Below, piece by piece: positions 10,361-21,951 of a DNA stretch of 64,000 bases. The translations under genes were made by a program, and so were the position numbers. Under the pieces are notes generated by a model, which worked only from the letters and a program-made list of their open reading frames with translations, was not told where the DNA came from and did no database searches. Source of the DNA: Maylandia zebra (taxonomy: Eukaryota > Chordata > Actinopteri > Cichliformes > Cichlidae); contig NC_135184.1 of assembly GCF_041146795.1 (NCBI RefSeq), positions 4,973,467 through 5,037,466 on the forward strand. The letters are read 5' to 3'. Positions within the stretch are counted from its first letter, which is position 1. Each line of letters begins with the position of its first letter.

Positions 10361-11037
10361 TTTGCACCTGTAATAAATAATCAAATATATCAAATTATCA
10401 TCAATATTTAAATAAATGAACCATTGCACCAAACAAAACAATTCAACAGACAGTTCTATAAAACTGTGGATGATTCAAAGTGCTGCTATAACTGCACAAC
10501 AAAACTGCAGTGAGAAAAGCTTTGGATGTTCAGTTTAGTTATAATGACAGTTAAACAACTAAAATACTCAATTAAGTAGGTGAGAAAAAGTTACATTTAC
10601 TGGATCAGTTTAAGACCAAAATACATTTGAATGAATTACTGACATGGACACTTTGTGAAAAATTACTAAACAGTTCAGGTTTTTTAAATCCACTGTGACT
10701 GTGTACACAGGAAAGACTACAAAATAATGTTTGTTTGTTTGTTTGTTTTGTAAACACTGTGGACTGATCTGCATTTGTTGTTGCTAAATTTAAATATTTG
10801 TTACTATTTAATGATCATAATCTCATTTGAACATAGGTTTGATTTAGTGGAGTCAGTTGTTCCCATGCATCATTCTGTAAGTGTGAGAATGAACTAAGAT
10901 TAGAAAATGTCAAAATATAAAGTTTGATTTATTTTTATTCATCACAGCATCCTAAACTTTGCTGAACTTTTTGAAATATAAAATGAACTCGCTGAGTGTT
11001 GATGTCACATTTCAAAGCACCAAGTAAAGATAAACTA
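10361..11037 (+). repeat. TRIM 5' flanking block, copy B (promoter lost)
   Basis: Collinear with 1835-2559 except for small deletions (for example at about 10680 compared with 2155). It ends at GATAAACTA, where it jumps directly to RING codons. The inverted CCAAT box, leader, ETS/IRF site and ATG of copy A are all missing. Confidence 0.85.
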
Positions 11038-11095
11038 CAGCTGCCCTCAGTGCCGGAGGACTTTCACAGCGAGGCCTGTCCTGGAGAAAAACACC

Positions 11096-12556
11096 ATGTT
11101 AGCAGATTTAGTGGAGGAGCTGAAGAAGACTGGACTCCAAGCTGCTCCTGCTGATCACTGCTATGCTGGACCTGAAGATGTGGCCTGTGATGCCTGCACT
11201 GGAAGAAAAATGAAAGCCTTCAAGTCCTGTTTAGTCTGTCTGGCATCTTACTGTGAGAAACACCTTCAGCCTCATTATGATTCACCTACATTCAAGAAAC
11301 ACAAGCTGGTGGAGCCCTCCAAGAAGCTTCAGGAGAACATCTGCTCTCGTCATGATGAGGTGATGAAGATGTTCTGCCGTACTGATCAGCAGAGTATCTG
11401 TTATCTCTGCTCTGTGGATGAACATAAAGGCCACGACACAGTCTCAGCTGCAGCAGAAAGGACTGAGAGGCAGAGAGAGCTGGAGGTGAGTCGACAAAAC
11501 ATCCAGCAGAGAATCCAGGACAGAGAGAAAGATGTGAAGCTGCTTCAACAGGAGGTGGAGGCCATCAATCAGTCTGCTGATCAAACAGTGGAGCACAGTG
11601 AGAAGAGCTTCACTGAGCTGATCCATCTCATCCAGAAAAGAAGCTCTGATGTGAAGCAGCAGATCAGATCCCAGCAGGAAACTGAAGTGAGTCGAGTCAA
11701 AGAGCTTCAGGAGAAGCTGGAGCAGGAGATCACTGAGCTGAAGAGGAAAGATGCTGAGCTGAAGCAGCTCTCACACACAGAGGATCACATCCAGTTTCTA
11801 CACAACTACCCCTCACTGTCAGCACTCAGTGAGTCTACAGACTCATCCAGCATCAATATCCGTCCTCTGAGCTACTTTGAGGATGTGACAGCAGCTGTGT
11901 CAGAGGTCAGAGATAAACTACAGGACATTCTGAGAGAGGAATGGACAAACATCTCACTGACAGTCACTGAAGTGGATGTTTTACTGTCACAACCAGAGCC
12001 AAAGACCAGAGATAGATTCTTAAAATATTCATGTGAAATCACACTGGATCCAAACACAGCACACACATATCTGTTATTATCAGAGGGGAACAGAAAAGTA
12101 ACAGCAGTGATTCAACAACAGTCTTATTCTGATCATCCAGACAGATTCACTGTATGGTGGCAGGTCCTGAGTAGAGAGAGTCTGACTGGACGTTGTTACT
12201 GGGAGATGGAGTGGAGAGGGGAAGGAGGTTATGTAGCAGTCGCATACAAGAATATCAGCAGAAAAGGAGATGAATCAAATTTTAGATGTAATGACAAATC
12301 TTGCTCATTAGAGTGTAACAACAACAGTTTTATATTTTGGTGCAACAACATCCAAACTCCTGTCTCAGGTCCTCGGTCCTCCAGAGTAGGAGTGTACCTG
12401 GATCACAGAGCAGGTATTTTGTCCTTCTACAGCGTCTCTGAAACCATGACTCTCCTCCACAGAGTCCAGACCACATTCACTCAGCCGCTCTATGCTGGAC
12501 TGACATTTTACTACAATGCATTTGGAGACTCTGCTGAGTTGATTAAGCTCAAATAG
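11096..12556 (+). pseudogene. TRIM copy B: RING-deleted TRIM with open 486-codon frame
   Basis: Compared with copy A, 391 bp (A coordinates 2560-2950) are missing, with a 3-bp CTA microhomology at the joint near 11037. This removes the promoter, ATG and the first ~48 codons, leaving only the last RING cysteine pair. The remaining frame is open from an internal Met (equivalent to A residue 68). It keeps the B-box1-like finger, B-box2, coiled coil and a full PRY-SPRY (GRCYWEMEW, VGVYLDHRAGILSFYS). It would not be a RING E3. If expressed from another promoter it could dimerise with other TRIMs through the coiled coil, but lack of a promoter makes a pseudogene more likely. Its SPRY differs strongly from A although the middle of the protein is almost identical. 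Confidence 0.85.
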
Positions 12557-12589
12557 ACTGAAGTCTTTCATATTGTGTTTCTGAGTTTT

Positions 12590-13876
12590 TAATCAGTAAA
12601 GTCTTGCTTTGCTAGAAATAAATAAATAAATAATAAAATTGTAAACATGCAGCTGTATGTTAGAAGTCAAAGGGTCCTTAAGTCTTCTGTAAATTGACGG
12701 GGATCAAATGAAGGACACAAGTATCTGTTCTTACTCTAATAAATGCTGCTTTAATATCCAACAGACTATTTTCCTTCCTCATCAGCAGTAAACAGCTCGA
12801 CTGCGTCTGTGCATTTGTGTCCTCCATACTTGTTTCCACAGACATCTCAGGCTTGATGCCACGATGCAGTGTAGAAACCTGACAACCCTCTGACTCATGT
12901 TCAAATGTTCAAGGACATTTCTCAGGATCATGTATGACCCCTTTTTGACATTTGGACTTTCATTAATAATATTTGTGTTTCTGAGTCATTTTTGTGGAGA
13001 CTTCTGTCCAACGTAGTGTCCAAATGAAGCCTGAAGCTTTTCTTCACCCTCTTGTCAGATGGTCAGCAACAAAACTCTGTTCCAACCAATGTCTGATAAG
13101 AGATGAGACACAGCAGCTGAGCAAATGATCATTTCATGCTGAAGACGTCCTCAGACAGAATTAAATACATACATAAACACAGCCTGGTGCCAATAACACA
13201 GCTAATGACACTGCTGTATCACTGGCTTTACTGATTAAAGACCATATCTGAAGGAAATCTTTGAACACAACAGAAAGTGACCTTTTAAACCTGCGACACT
13301 GATGCTGCATTCAAGGACCATTAAAACATTTGAAAGGACTTAAGAACATCAAGAAAATGTGACTTGTTTCTCTGTAATGAAGCTGTTTTAGTGAAGAAAG
13401 TTGAAAGGTCACAGAGCGACTGCTGAATCTTCTGCTCTAAACATGAACTCTGAACTTTGTGATGCTTCAGGAGGAAAACTGCTTCAGTTATTCTCTCAGA
13501 TTAGTTTCATATTTTCTGCATCAGATTTGAGTGAGATCCTGGAATGAAGACAGAAGAAAAGACTTTGTTCAAAGTTTGATTTATAGTCAAACCTTCCAGT
13601 TTATTCACACAATAAAACATCAACACAATATATGAATTCATTCATTAAAATCACAGTTTTTCCTCATTTGTTTGATGATTTTGACAAACACAAACACACA
13701 CACATGGTCTGCCATACTCATAAAGAGAAATGTCGTCATTGTTCAATACAAATATTCCAGAAACATTTAGAGGATAGAGAAGTTTACATTTTGATGTGGA
13801 GAAATATTTTAGTAAATCAAAATGATGATGAGCAGTGATAGCCTCCATAAACAGTCACAGGAAAGATCTCCTTTAA
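12590..13876 (-). repeat. Inverted TRIM 3' flanking block behind copy B
   Basis: Positions 12590-13876 are the reverse complement of the block that follows copies A and C (A 4625-5397; C 28863-29937). The left junction joins TTTCTGAGTTTTTAA to TCAGTAAAGTC. The right junction is GATCTCCTTTAA, the inverse of AAGGAGATC at A 4631. The AT-rich ends of the block probably served as breakpoints. Copy B has therefore lost its normal poly(A) site. Confidence 0.85.
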
Positions 13877-14530
13877 GAAAGCCCAGCAGAGGATGTACTT
13901 CCTGAGGCAGCTGAAGAAATTCAACCTGCCAACACGGACGATGATGCAATTCTACACTGCAATCATCGAGTCCATCCTCACCTCCTCCATCACCGTGTGG
14001 TACGCTGGAGCCACTATCAGGGACAAACAGAGACTGCAGCGTGTTGTGCGCTCTGCTGAGAAGGTGATTGGCTACAGACTCCCATCTCTGCAGGACCTGT
14101 ACACCTCCAGGACACTGGGGCGCGCAGCTCGGATCTCAGCTGACCCTTCTCACCCTGGACACAGTCTGTTTGACCTGCTCCCCTCAGGCAGGAGGCTCCG
14201 GTCCATTCGCACCAGAACCTCTCGCCATAAGAACAGTTTCTTCCCCTCTGCTGTCGGACACATGAACAATAACCGTATGACTGTTCCCACCACTAACACA
14301 TGACCCTACGCTGTGTTCACTGCATCATTCCATGTTTGGCACTGATCACCACCCGCACTCATGTATATATCTTTCTACGTAGCACTCTTAATTCTTATTC
14401 TTATCTTTATTTTTTCATGTCTATTTAAGCGTTATCTGACAGTATGTTTGCACTGAAGCACCGCAGCAATTTCCTAATGTTGTAAACCTGCTCAACATTT
14501 GGCAATAAAACCCTTTCTGATTCTGATTCT
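13877..14530 (+). mobile_element. LINE reverse-transcriptase C-terminal fragment with 3' tail
   Basis: The frame 13893-14303 encodes the end of a non-LTR RT: FLRQLKKFNLPTRTMMQFY, SILTSSITVWYAG, RLQRVVRSAEKVIG, and the terminal block DLLPSGRRLRSIRTRTSR followed by NSFFPSAV. About 200 bp of UTR follow, ending in repeated TTCTGA units (about 14516-14530). It is heavily 5'-truncated and starts exactly at the inversion joint. Confidence 0.8.
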
Positions 14531-14675
14531 GAGGACCTCGGTGCTGCTGCATACACACCTCCACACCACATTATACACCTGAACACCACAGGGCTAGTGA
14601 TGGAAATTCCAGCTGTTTTTAGAGAACCGGCTCTTTTGGCTCCTAACCGGCTCTTCAGGTTGTTTTGTTGTTTTA

Positions 14676-15654
14676 CAGTTTTTTACAGACGCTAGGACAC
14701 ATTTCTCAATACTTAGGTCACTTTTGCAAAACTCTTCACACAATTCTCCTAACTGACCCTCAGCCTGGCAAAGCAGTTCATTTCACATTCAAAATGCACT
14801 ACAACTACCAAAACACTTCATTCAGGTCTCAAATAAACTCATTCTTCCAGAACACTAGCAAAGGTTGACAGCCGACAAACACACTTTGTCACCCACAAAA
14901 CAATGACCTAAAAAACACTAACAACATGTAGCATTACGCAGTGTTTTCCTGTGTAAAACAAGGACACATTTCTGTTTATAATTTCAATATATGTTACTGG
15001 AATGAATCAGACATCATGTATTTATGTTTATGTATTTCTATTTTTTTGCACTAAGTAATCCAAAATACAAGAATTTGTATATACACCATCCACTGATACA
15101 CATACAATAGTAATGCTAATCTACTCGGTCTTCTCCATTTGGCCACAGGTTCTCATCCACATCACATCTTATGTCATCTAGGGCAATACACCTAGGAAAG
15201 AATCTTCTGGCTGCCAGAATTGAAGGAGTTGAAAAATTGAAGGAGTAACACCTGTGTAGATGTTCATCTACAATGAGAATCAGCTGTGGCTGGTTAAACT
15301 GCATTTTTAGATTTAAAATATGTTTCAATAAAATATTGCTGTTGCATTTTGCTGTCTTTTTAAGTTTTGCATTGTGTTATTGTTTTGGCCATAAGTTTAA
15401 CAGTTTTGAAAACAGTATGTAAGCACATGCAAAATGTCCTGTCCGTACAAAGGTTTTTGGCAGTTGTTGTGTCTGAGTGAGAAGATAATTCATGAAATTT
15501 GAGAGATGTAGTCATTGAATGCATTTTGTGCCAAAACAATGATAACTGGTCCTCAGTTTAGCCCACATAGACTTCTGTTGTGCTCACTGTGTGAGGAGTT
15601 TTGCAAACGTGACCTAAGTATTGAGAAATGTGTCCTAGCGTCTGTAAGAAACTG
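14676..15654. mobile_element. Mariner/Tc1-like element with long terminal inverted repeats
   Basis: The left end (CAGTTTTTTACAGACGCTAG, then GACACATTTCTCAATACTTA) and the right end are inverted repeats of at least 75 bp. Both ends are flanked by TA (14674-14675 and 15655-15656), the target duplication of this superfamily. Inside, 15116-15328 on the minus strand encodes a transposase C-terminus-like piece with ARRFFPRC and CDVDENLWPNGEDRVD. The rest of the transposase is missing, so it is a non-autonomous deletion derivative of about 980 bp. Confidence 0.75.
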
Positions 15655-15843
15655 TAAACATAAATATGTGCCAGTTACCAGAACTTATATGCAGTTTCAC
15701 TGAGGTTTAATTATGCTCAGGTTCTCAATACTGGAAATAAATGAAATAATTAAAAATAAATATGTTTAAGTTAATGAGGATAATGAATCAGAAAATAGAG
15801 TAACAGTGACTTTAATAACAGACCTCACCAAGAGTCTGACCGT

Positions 15844-15889
<46 letters not shown>

Positions 15890-16490
15890 TAATGAAGGTC
15901 GTCTTCATTACTTAACCATATAAACACACATGGGTGGTTTTAATATTGATATTTAACTCATACAAAAGTTTTTTATGTTTTATCGAATGTTTGTTTATAA
16001 TCCTCAGATTTACCCGTTCTTATATTTTGCTTGTTCTTATGTTTTTGTATTTTTCTTGCAGACAAGAATTTTGGATACGATTGTCTTACCTGTGATTTCT
16101 CTTGATTGTGTGTGAAATGTGCGTGTAGCTTAGTTCAGTATGTAACCCCAGATAGTGGTTTGGCTTCAGGGTAAATTAGCAGCAGTCTATAAAGGGCTGC
16201 CAGTTAACATCAGACGGCCTCTGATGTCCAAATGAAGCTTTCTGAAGCTTGGATTGAAAAACGGTTCATTACTCGAAGCTTTTCAACACAGTCCTGTTTG
16301 GTGACATCTGGTGGACAAAACTATGAAGCGCAGCTTGAATCTACAGCTTGTAATGAACTGCTTCATTATGATTGCCCACTCTGCAGAGATGAACTGACAG
16401 CTTCTCTTTAATGTCACGTGACAGTTGTGTCTGATATCGGGCTGATATGGTGCTTTGAACATGTATTTGTTTTATGTGAAGAAAATTCTG
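15655..16490. repeat. X1: duplicated flank block, first copy
   Basis: Collinear with X2 (31463-32085). Shared landmarks are CATAAATATGTGCCAGTTAC, TCATACAAAAGTTT, GATTGTCTTACCTGTG, GGTTCATTACTCGAAGCTTT and GATATCGGGCTGATATG. X1 is longer because it holds a TG microsatellite and other insertions. It is more diverged from X2 than R1 is from R2. No gene is seen in it. Confidence 0.8.
15844..15886. repeat. (TG)n microsatellite
   Basis: A dinucleotide run of about 20 units inside X1; X2 lacks it. Confidence 0.95.
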
Positions 16491-17553
16491 TTATGTCGAT
16501 TTTAATAATAAATAATTTAGATGAATAAAACGTTCTTGTGTAAACATGTGCCATGGTGTGTTCTCCTGTTGCTTGTGACTTCTTGTAGTTTGTTAGTAAT
16601 AAAAAAATACACTAAATATAACAATGTAAAACACAATATTATAATAGTTGTAAGTATTGTGCTGTGAGGTCACTGCCTCCACCTGATCATGTAATTAACC
16701 AGCAGACTGGTACGTTTATATATAATATACTATAAGTTATATCATTATAATTATGTGTACATCATATTTCTTATGTACATTTTAGACCTGGGAGCAGAAA
16801 TGCTGATGAACTGGTTTTTATTGAGGAACAGGCAGAGCGTCCTCTCTTCCTGGCTCCATGTCTATAATTATGTCACACACTGATTCGCTCTCACAAAACC
16901 ACCAAAACACGGCACAAATCCCACCAATGGTTCAATTCCTTATAAATCTTTGAATCAGGTACTGAAGCAGTGACGTGCTGAATGAAGCTTCAGTCGTCAT
17001 TGATCACGTGACTCTGTTCAGTCAAACCAAGCCTCAGCACAGCGTTTCTGAAGCAGTGTGTTGATTTTTTGACACACGTGCCGGAGCTTCAGCTTCAAAC
17101 AGGCCGTCACCATCAGAGTTGCTGGAACCATGTCCCACTACTGGCTACTCTGTTTTATTCTGTGTTAAGTTTTTGAATGTGAATTTTCTGTGTTAAGAAT
17201 AACAAAGAAAATGTAATGAAGTGATTTTAAAGTTTAAACTTTGTGTTAAATCTTGTGAGTCAGAGAGAGAGAGAGAGATGAGGTGTGGGTGGACATCAGA
17301 TGATCAAATGTCAACAACCTGATTGGCCCAAGTATGAAGATGTGACGTCCACTGAGGGAAGGGGGGAGAAAGGGTGAGCAGGTATAAAAGTGAGGTGAAG
17401 AAGAGATTCGGGGTTCTTCCCTTTTGTCCTCTGTGAGATGAGCAGTTCAGAAGTTTGGATCTAAGAGGTTCACAGTTAAAATTCCAGCAGAGACGCTAAA
17501 AGGAGAACCACAGTCCAACCTGTGAATGTTTTTAACCCTTTGTGAAACAACAA
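16491..17553. other. AT-rich intergenic stretch with an orphan TATA promoter-like segment
   Basis: No coding frame is recognised. A (GA)n tract lies near 17263-17278. A CRE-like TGACGTCC is at about 17343. A core-promoter-like GGTATAAAAG sits at 17381-17390, followed by a purine-rich leader-like sequence up to the hAT insertion. The transcript it might drive is not visible; the element at 17554 interrupts it. Confidence 0.4.
17383..17389 (+). promoter_or_regulatory. Candidate TATA box
   Basis: TATAAAA in GGTATAAAAGTGAGG, preceded 40 bp upstream by TGACGTCC. It could belong to an LTR or a lost gene; no downstream ORF supports it. Confidence 0.25.
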
Positions 17554-18044
17554 CAGGGCCGTACAGAGAGGTTTAAAGGGGCGGGTGCTCAAAGTTAAAA
17601 AGGGGCACATTGAACCAGGCTGAATAACAACAACACACATTCATCAAGAATCTAATATGGGAAGGGCAGGGCTATGTTGATCTGAGACTGTAGACATTAA
17701 AAAGTCCATAGGAGAGATGGTAGCTGATTAAACAAGTGTCATGAGATAATAACAAAATGCAAAGATTGGTGACAGCGCTTGGAACCATAAGGCAACAAAA
17801 AACTGTGAGAAATAAATTAGGCTCTGCCTGTGAATCACTCTTTGCTTCTCTTCTTCCTTCCATCCCATCATTTCATATATCACTCTCCACTTGCTATGTG
17901 AGAACAAGGCACAACTTGCTATTGCAATAAACTATAATCTAATTATCCACACCTAACAACTCTTGCACTTAATCTATAATAAAATGATGACAGAAAAATG
18001 TTATAGCCCTGCCTTTAGTAGCCTCACACAGCTCCTACTGTTTA

Positions 18045-18135
18045 GAATAGAATAGAATATAATTCAACTTTATTGTCATTGCACATGCACAGGTACAGGG
18101 CAACGAAATGCAGTTTGCATCCATCCAGAAGTGCT
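18045..18135 (-). mobile_element. Retroelement 3'-end scrap inside the hAT element
   Basis: Repeated AGAAT units, then CAACTTTATTGTCATTGCAC and GGGCAACGAAATGCAGTTTG. This is a common fish repeat terminus, read here in antisense. Confidence 0.5.
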
Positions 18136-18435
18136 TTAGTGATATAGATATATTGCAGTAAATATTAGCAATAATATAGATATGTAAATATAGATATGTT
18201 TAAATATAGATATGTTTCCTCCTCATGTCCTTACTAGGCATGTCTGGACAATGTTATATCATGAGTAATATTTTTTTTTAAATCCATCTAAATAAAACAC
18301 ACACATGCACGCACACACAGTGACATTTTAGACCTTCTTCAGAATACTGTATATACTATGGGCATCATGGTGCTGATCCAGAATCCTTACATTATTATTT
18401 ATTACTAGAGCTACAATAATAAAGCAATGAGGAGG

Positions 18436-18900
18436 CAAGGCAAGGCAAGGCAAGTTTATTTGTATAGCACAATTCAACAACAAGGTGATTCAAAGTGCTT
18501 TACAGAGACATTAGAAACAAGAACAAATAAAAAGCATGATTTAAAATTGAATAAAACAAGCAAATAAACTAACTAACTAATTAACAAACAAACAAACAAC
18601 AGTATATAAAATCAAAACAGATAAAATCAGAACAGTAGATAAAATCAGTAGTTAAATGTAAGTTTTGAAATTTAAGCTTAAAGTGTGGATTTGGTGCTTT
18701 ATTCAAATGCAGCTGAGAACAGGTGAGTCTTCAACCTGGATTTCAATAAACTGAGTGTTTCAGCTGATCTGAGGCTTTCTGGGAGTTTGTTCCAGATGTA
18801 AGGAGCATAAAAGCTGAATGCAGCTTCTCCGTGTCTGGTTCTGACTCTGGGAACTGATAAAAGACCGGATCCAGATGACCTGAGGGATCTGGATGGGGAA
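18436..18900 (-). mobile_element. LINE 3' region fragment inside the hAT element
   Basis: It starts with a (GGCAA)n tail-like run and AAGTTTATTTGTATAGCACA, then TTCAAAGTGCTTTACAGAGA, and continues into TGAGTCTTCAACCTGGATTT and CTGGGAGTTTGTTCCAGATG. This order is typical of a widespread fish L2-type repeat in reverse orientation. The family name is uncertain. Confidence 0.5.
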
Positions 18901-19868
18901 GTAATAAATATGAAATAATGTCATTATGATGATTCCACTTGTTTCACTATCCACTCTGTGCAGGGCAAAGCTTATTACATTTTTAAACTGTAGAGATACA
19001 ATAATTTTACTGCTGTAAAATCCAACTTTTGTCTTATTTAAAATATAAATCTAATATAATCTGCTTCTTAATGTATGTTCTTTAAAATACAGCGTGTGTG
19101 TTTTAATATATTATAATTATAATAATTATTATGTGGACATGCATATTAGATCGTTTTTTAGTGAAATATAATCCCTCCAGAAAGGCAGGAAAAGCCCGGA
19201 AACTTACTTTAAAACTAAATATGTTCTAAATACTTTAAAACTAAATATGTTCCCTAAAACGGTGACAGAGCTACAGACCCATGACAGCCTTACACAGGTA
19301 GCCAGCAGCTGTGACCAGCACAACTTGTGCAGTTAATAAAAGGACAGGTAATGTTTGTCACGCTGTTGCACACACAGCACGCTCGTTTGTTTCAGTTCGT
19401 CAGTTGCAACAAGACAGCTTACCAACGTGTACGTAATAAGCCAATACTCCTGTGTGCTACACACTACAGTGTGCGCTGTGCACCTACTTACTGGGTTTGT
19501 CGCATCAGTCTGTGTCTCTGAGTTAACTTGTGTTTCTCATACAGCTCCGGACCGCTAAAAATGCGCGTGCTCTTTGTGAGCTCGTTCCCGGCTCGTGACC
19601 AGCGCGTTCTGTCGTCAAGGGCGATCATTGGTTAAATGTGATCATGTGACTGATGCAAGCCAGATCCTTTTATTTAGCAAAACTGTGATTAATAGTTAAA
19701 TATTATTGTTGAGGGGCACAGACAGGACTCCGCACGCACGCACACAAAAGAAAAAAAAGAAAATTTAAAAAGTTGCCTCAACAAAAGGGCACTTTGGGCA
19801 CCCATCAGGAAAGGGGCGGGTGCTCAAGCCCCTATAGCCCCCCCCCTTTGGACGTGCCTGAACAACAA

Positions 19869-21480
19869 AGGCATAAATATGATCATATCAATATTATCTA
19901 CTGGGTCAGACTCATAGGATCAGGGATTAGAACTCCTTTTATCAGAGAGATGAAATCTACTTCCTGTACAGGTTTTTTTTGTGGGCTTACCGATCGACAG
20001 AAACTAGAGTCAATAAAAAAACTAGACATTGGCTCAATGTGTGTGTGGCACAGGCAAACAAGGACTGAGCGCTGTGTAGTCCCACATAAAGTCAGACACC
20101 TGGTCACCCTAGGTGGACCATGGCATGGTCTATATGGAGGACACAGACACTGCTGAAAACATGACTCTGTCTGGTTTAGATGATCAAATGTCTTTACTTT
20201 AGGAGGCTGTGGCTCAGAGTACGTTCACATAATGCCTTTGAATAAATGTAAAAAGCTTGTTTTTCTCCTGCTTTGATTTCTTTGTCCAGGTAGAAATTCT
20301 GCTTTTTGCCTCTAAAATCGGAAACAGTTTGAAACAAAGTTTGGCGCTCTAATCCTCTCTGTGTTTGTCCTTTGGTCAGATGGTGATATTGAATGAAATA
20401 TTCCAGTATTCAGTAGCTCAGCAGCTTTGTAACATGTGGTTTTGCACACTGTTCAAACCTCAGATGTTTGTGTAAACAAGTGTGGAGGACACAAACTGAC
20501 GGGGGGAGGAACGACATTTACTGTTGATGTGTCTGACATTTAGTCTCCATGAGTTCTCATAAGACTGAAGAACTCTGTGATCTCTAACATGCAGCTGTAT
20601 GTTTTGAAATCATGTGTCTCATTCTCTGGACTTTACTAGACAACGAGTGAAGAACATGTAACGAATATCATCTTTAAAGTGATGAATAATAACTCTGCCT
20701 CTGTGTCTTCATAAAAAGATCGTACTTCTGAAAGGTCAGAGGGCAGCATCCACTCTGGGTTTACACAGTTTTGCAGCTTTAGCTCTTCTGAAGTTCAGCA
20801 CCTGCTTTTTCAACCAATCAGAAGCCAGTATTGTAGAGAGTTCATATTTCTTTTCATGCAATTGAATAATTTTGAATGTTTAGGTGAATATTTATATTTA
20901 GAGTATTTTCTCGATCAGTGTCTTCAGTCCTGACCCTGAGTGCGTACATTTAAAAATAAAGTGATATAACTTCTTTTACATTACTGTGAACTTCTTGTAC
21001 AGTTTGACAGCTGATTGTTGTCGTGTTTTTATGGTTTATTTTATCCAGTTTGGCAAGCAATAACAAGATCCATTTTTAGTTACGTCCTGCTGCTTCTCCT
21101 GCTCTAGTAAAAAACCATAGGCTCACCCCAGTGCATGCTGGTCCTATACCAGTCTCTTTATTTATAGAAACAAAATGGCCCTACAGCTTTTACTGACTAA
21201 TTTAACAAGGTAACATCAAACAAACAAAACATTGAAACAAATATTAACCTACAAATAAACTTGTAAATAAACCCCAAAATATAAGTAAACTAACAACAAA
21301 CTTTAACTAATTTCAAAATAATAAAAAATAAGAACAAATAGCTCCAACAGAAGTTATTGGTGCAGACTGAAGCTTCTGTAAACTACTCAGTCATAGAATG
21401 ATTACGATATTGAACTAAAACAAATGCCTGAATCCTAAATTATGGATATCCTATTGTGGTGATCTAAAATGTAACACTAA
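19869..21480. other. Intergenic stretch; contains an older TRIM-flank relic
   Basis: No gene is recognised. About 20440-20620 resembles the TRIM 3' flank seen at 29660-29880 (matching pieces around GTAAACAAGTGTGGAGGACA and ACATGCAGCTGTATGTTT), but it is far more diverged. This suggests an earlier duplication. The rest is AT-rich, with lone open frames of no recognisable content. Confidence 0.4.
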
Positions 21481-21486
21481 ATGTGA

Positions 21487-21945
21487 TTAAAACACTAAAA
21501 CTCTGGACTCCGGGGCTGAACGACCGCGGGGATCACCAGCCCGAGGAAAACACAAAATACACATGACTCCGTGAGAAAGACAATTCATTCTTGAATGAAG
21601 ACGTTGATCAGACACATTTAAAATGTAGCCAATTGTGTTTATTATTAAATTATTAAGGAAATAGAAAAGCGGGGGAATAGAAAAGGGGGAGGGGTGGGGG
21701 GTAAAGAAGAGGGTAAAGGAAAGGGATAGAAAGGAGGAAAGAGAGGAGAGAGAACCCCAACTATGCCCTCTGAGCAAGCACTGGGTGCGACAGTGGATAG
21801 GAACAACTCCCTTTAAAGGAAGAAACCTATGACAGAACCAGGCTCTAGAGGGGCCAGTCAACTGTCGGGACTGGTTGGGGGGTGAGGGTGAAAGAGAGAG
21901 AGAGGGGGGGGGGGGGAGAGATGGGGCAGGTGTTAGGAGTTAAGG
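21487..21945. repeat. Dispersed fish repeat (LINE-derived type)
   Basis: It contains GCAAGCACTGGGTGCGACAG, TGGATAGGAACAACTCCC, GAAGAAACCTATGACAGAAC and CAGGCTCTAGAGGGGCCAGT, between purine-rich low-complexity tracts (about 21668-21755 and 21890-21921). A related piece lies in the slco5a1 intron at 44080-44340. It abuts the 3' end of the coiled-coil gene. Confidence 0.5.
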
Positions 21946-21951
21946 TGAAAA

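Larger units (their letters stand above)
17554..19860. mobile_element. hAT-like non-autonomous DNA transposon (2.3 kb)
   Basis: Ends are imperfect inverted repeats: the left starts CAGGGCCGTACAGAGAGG and the right, read inward, starts CAGGCACGTCCAAAGGGG (13 of 18 match). GGGGCGGGTGCTCAA follows on the left, and its complement lies near the right end. The element is flanked by a perfect 8-bp duplication AACAACAA (17546-17553 and 19861-19868), the hallmark of hAT insertion. No transposase frame is seen. The interior holds other retroelement scraps and is otherwise AT-rich. Confidence 0.85.

Noticed and set aside
13632..13838. 68-codon ORF, also present as an antisense frame at 4664-4876
   Set aside because: It is the same non-coding TRIM 3' UTR in two orientations; frame and codons show no coding signal.
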